Source: Sphingomonas sp. R647
Lineage (GTDB): Bacteria > Pseudomonadota > Alphaproteobacteria > Sphingomonadales > Sphingomonadaceae
Reading direction: 5' to 3'
Length of the DNA: 64,000 nt
NCBI RefSeq assembly: GCF_020177055.1
Contig: NZ_JAIQXT010000001.1
Span: 744,001-808,000 of the forward strand
Below, in pieces: positions 62,133 through 64,000 of this stretch (positions within the stretch are counted from its first letter, which is position 1; each line of letters starts with the position of its first letter). The position numbers and the translations under genes are program-made. The notes beneath the pieces are model-generated. The model searched no databases, was not told the DNA's origin, and worked only from the letters and a program-made list of their open reading frames with translations.

Positions 62133-62280
62133 CAGAAACCCCTCCCCGGTGCGCGGGGCTTACCATTGCGCGGCAGCGCGGCTCAAGCGTTGAGAATACG
62201 GTAGTAACCAAATCCGGGACAGCTTGATGCGGCGCAGGCTTTGCCGCAGGCTTGGCCCCAAGGATTTCAAGGGGATTCGC

Positions 62281-64000
62281 ATGTATCACTCGTTCCACCG
62301 TGTCGCGGCCGTCGGACTGATCCTGGCCGCCACGCCGCTGGCCGCGCAGGACGCGCCGAGCGCGCCGCCCACGCCTCCCGTCGCCGCGAAAAAGCCCTAT
62401 CAGGTGAAGGCTCCGTTCGGCGCGACGCGCGAAGACGAATATTACTGGCTGCGCGACGATACGCGCAAGAACCCGGAGATGCTCGCCTATCTCACCGCCG
62501 AGAATGCCTATGCCGATGCGGTAATGGCGCCGACCAAGCCGATGCAGGAGGCGTTGTTCAAGGAAATTACCGGCCGCATCAAGCAGGACGACAGCACCGT
62601 CCCCTATCTCGACAATGGCTATTATTACTACACGCGGTTCGAGACCGGCGGCGACTATCCGATCGTGGCGCGGCGCAAGGGCAGCATGGACGCGCCGGAG
62701 GAGATCATCCTCAACCAGCCCGACATGGCCAAGGGCGCGAATTTCTTCCAGATCGGCAGCCGTCAGGTGAGCCCCGACAACCGCCTGCTCGCCTATGCCG
62801 AGGATAAGGTCGGGCGGCGGCAGTTCGTGCTGAAGGTCAAGGACCTGACCACCGGCAAGATCCTGGAGGACTCGATCCCCAATGTGCAGGCGGGGTTCGC
62901 CTGGGCCGGGGATAACAAGACGATCTTCTACATCGAGAAGGATCCGGTCACGCTGCTGGGCAAGCGGGTGAAGGCGCATGTGCTGGGCACCCCGGCAAGC
63001 GCCGACCGGCTGGTCTATGAGGAGAAGGACGACACCTACTCGCTCGGCATCGGGACGACGAGTTCGGAGAAGTTCATCTGTATCTATGCGGGCAAGACGG
63101 TCAGCGACGAGCAACGGTGCGCGCCGGTCGCCAACCCGGCGACTTTCACCGTGATCGCGCCGCGCGAGCGCGACTTTCTCTATGGCGCGGACCATGTCGG
63201 CAATCGCTGGGTGATCCGCACCAACTGGAACGCGCCGAACTATCGCCTGATGACGGTTGCGGACAGCGCGACCGGCGCGGGCAAGACGGCATGGAAGGAT
63301 ATCGTGCCGCACAGCGCGCAGGTGTTCATCGAGGGGGTGCAGCCGTTCGACAACTATCTCGCGATCGAGGAGCGGTCGGGGGGCAACAAGCGCCTTCGTC
63401 TGCTGGGCAATGATGGCAAGTCGAGCTTCGTCGAGGCGAACGAGCCGGCGTACAGCATGGGGCTGAGCACCAATGCCGAGACCGCGACCGACTGGGTCCG
63501 TTATACCTACAACTCGCTGACCACGCCCGCGACGGTGATCGAGGCGAATATGAAGACCGGCGAGCGCAAGACGCTGAAGGTCACGCCGGTGCCGGGCTAT
63601 GACGCGAGCAAGTACGTCACCGAGCGCGTGTGGGCGACCGCGCGTGACGGGACCAAGGTTCCGGTGAGCCTGGTCTATGCCAAGGGGTTCAAGAAGGACG
63701 GCAGCGCGCCGCTGTTCCAGTACGCCTATGGCAGCTATGGCTATTCGACCGATCCGGGCTTTTCGCCGATGCTGCCGAGCCTGCTCGACCGGGGCATGGT
63801 CTATGCGATCGCGCATATCCGTGGCGGGCAGGAAATGGGGCGCGCCTGGTATGATCAGGGGCGAATGTTCAACAAGAAGAACAGCTTCACCGACTTCATC
63901 GACGTGACCCGGTATCTGGTGGATCAGGGCTATGCCAAGAAGGGCCGCGTCGCGGCGATGGGCGGCAGCGCGGGTGGCTTGCTGATGGGCGGCATCACCA
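62281..64000 (+). CDS. S9 oligopeptidase B-like peptidase, exported, 3' end outside window
   Basis: 573 residues are visible. A signal peptide (about 1-22, ending P-L-A-A-Q) places it in the periplasm. The N-terminal propeller begins with D-E-Y-Y-W-L-R-D-D, as in prolyl oligopeptidase and oligopeptidase B. The catalytic domain shows Y-G-S-Y-G-Y-S, A-H-I-R-G-G-Q-E-M-G-R-A-W-Y-D-Q-G and the nucleophile motif G-G-S-A-G-G near residue 563. The Asp and His of the triad lie beyond the window. These enzymes cut short peptides, oligopeptidase B after basic residues. Confidence 0.92.
   Translation, partial: MYHSFHRVAAVGLILAATPLAAQDAPSAPPTPPVAAKKPYQVKAPFGATREDEYYWLRDDTRKNPEMLAYLTAENAYADAVMAPTKPMQEALFKEITGRIKQDDSTVPYLDNGYYYYTRFETGGDYPIVARRKGSMDAPEEIILNQPDMAKGANFFQIGSRQVSPDNRLLAYAEDKVGRRQFVLKVKDLTTGKILEDSIPNVQAGFAWAGDNKTIFYIEKDPVTLLGKRVKAHVLGTPASADRLVYEEKDDTYSLGIGTTSSEKFICIYAGKTVSDEQRCAPVANPATFTVIAPRERDFLYGADHVGNRWVIRTNWNAPNYRLMTVADSATGAGKTAWKDIVPHSAQVFIEGVQPFDNYLAIEERSGGNKRLRLLGNDGKSSFVEANEPAYSMGLSTNAETATDWVRYTYNSLTTPATVIEANMKTGERKTLKVTPVPGYDASKYVTERVWATARDGTKVPVSLVYAKGFKKDGSAPLFQYAYGSYGYSTDPGFSPMLPSLLDRGMVYAIAHIRGGQEMGRAWYDQGRMFNKKNSFTDFIDVTRYLVDQGYAKKGRVAAMGGSAGGLLMGGIT

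Overview
The window is GC-rich (roughly two thirds G+C by eye), densely packed alphaproteobacterial DNA. Two long TonB receptors, a SigF/NrsF-bufferin locus, an ScfR-type regulator, UbiK, TspO and heterotetrameric sarcosine oxidase together suggest a Sphingomonas-like bacterium (Sphingomonadaceae). That placement is inference from gene content. No insertion sequence, prophage, CRISPR array or rRNA gene was seen. One tRNA (Gln, UUG) is present.

Layout. 1-6.6 kb: a six-gene minus-strand operon (TonB receptor, secreted metallo-beta-lactamase-fold hydrolase, FAD monooxygenase, MFS transporter, cupin, NAD-dependent epimerase/dehydratase cut by the window edge), probably for uptake and breakdown of an unidentified, perhaps aromatic, compound. 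6.8-10.9 kb: a bufferin locus. bufA2-bufB-bufC runs left and bufA1-doxX-sigF-nrsF runs right from a 181-bp intergenic region holding two mirror-image SigF-type promoters. 11-21.9 kb: a minus-strand cluster (TonB receptor, S9 peptidase, M19-like peptidase, two Lrp regulators, DgcN/DgcA D-glutamate enzymes, a D-aminoacylase-like amidohydrolase), which looks like peptide and D-amino-acid scavenging. 21.9-32.2 kb: a TetR regulator surrounded by a POT peptide transporter, prolyl aminopeptidase, an MFS transporter and the soxBDAG-purU operon. Four copies of one palindrome (AATACA-N4-TGTATT) lie in front of these genes and of the second TonB receptor, defining a probable local regulon for peptide, proline or sarcosine use.

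32-49.5 kb: mostly housekeeping or scattered functions: tRNA-Gln, a branched-chain aminotransferase divergent from a MarR regulator, a hemerythrin protein, ProC, a YbjN protein, UbiK, TspO, an RND efflux pair, an ScfR-type regulator divergent from a 52-residue protein, an acyl-CoA dehydrogenase and SDR pair, a PerM-like transporter and a Tat-exported lactonase-like propeller. 49.5-64 kb: MaeB malic enzyme, a large membrane protein, MutS with a coupled 56-residue membrane protein, an NADPH-FMN reductase-type flavoprotein, a putative structured minus-strand transcript with an 18-codon ORF behind an exceptionally long Shine-Dalgarno, a lipoprotein, UvrB, a DUF3617-like lipoprotein, a REP-like inverted repeat, a small membrane protein and an S9 oligopeptidase cut by the right edge.

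The most rewarding places are the divergent two-precursor bufferin locus, the TetR palindrome regulon, and the structured 57.4-57.8 kb stretch.
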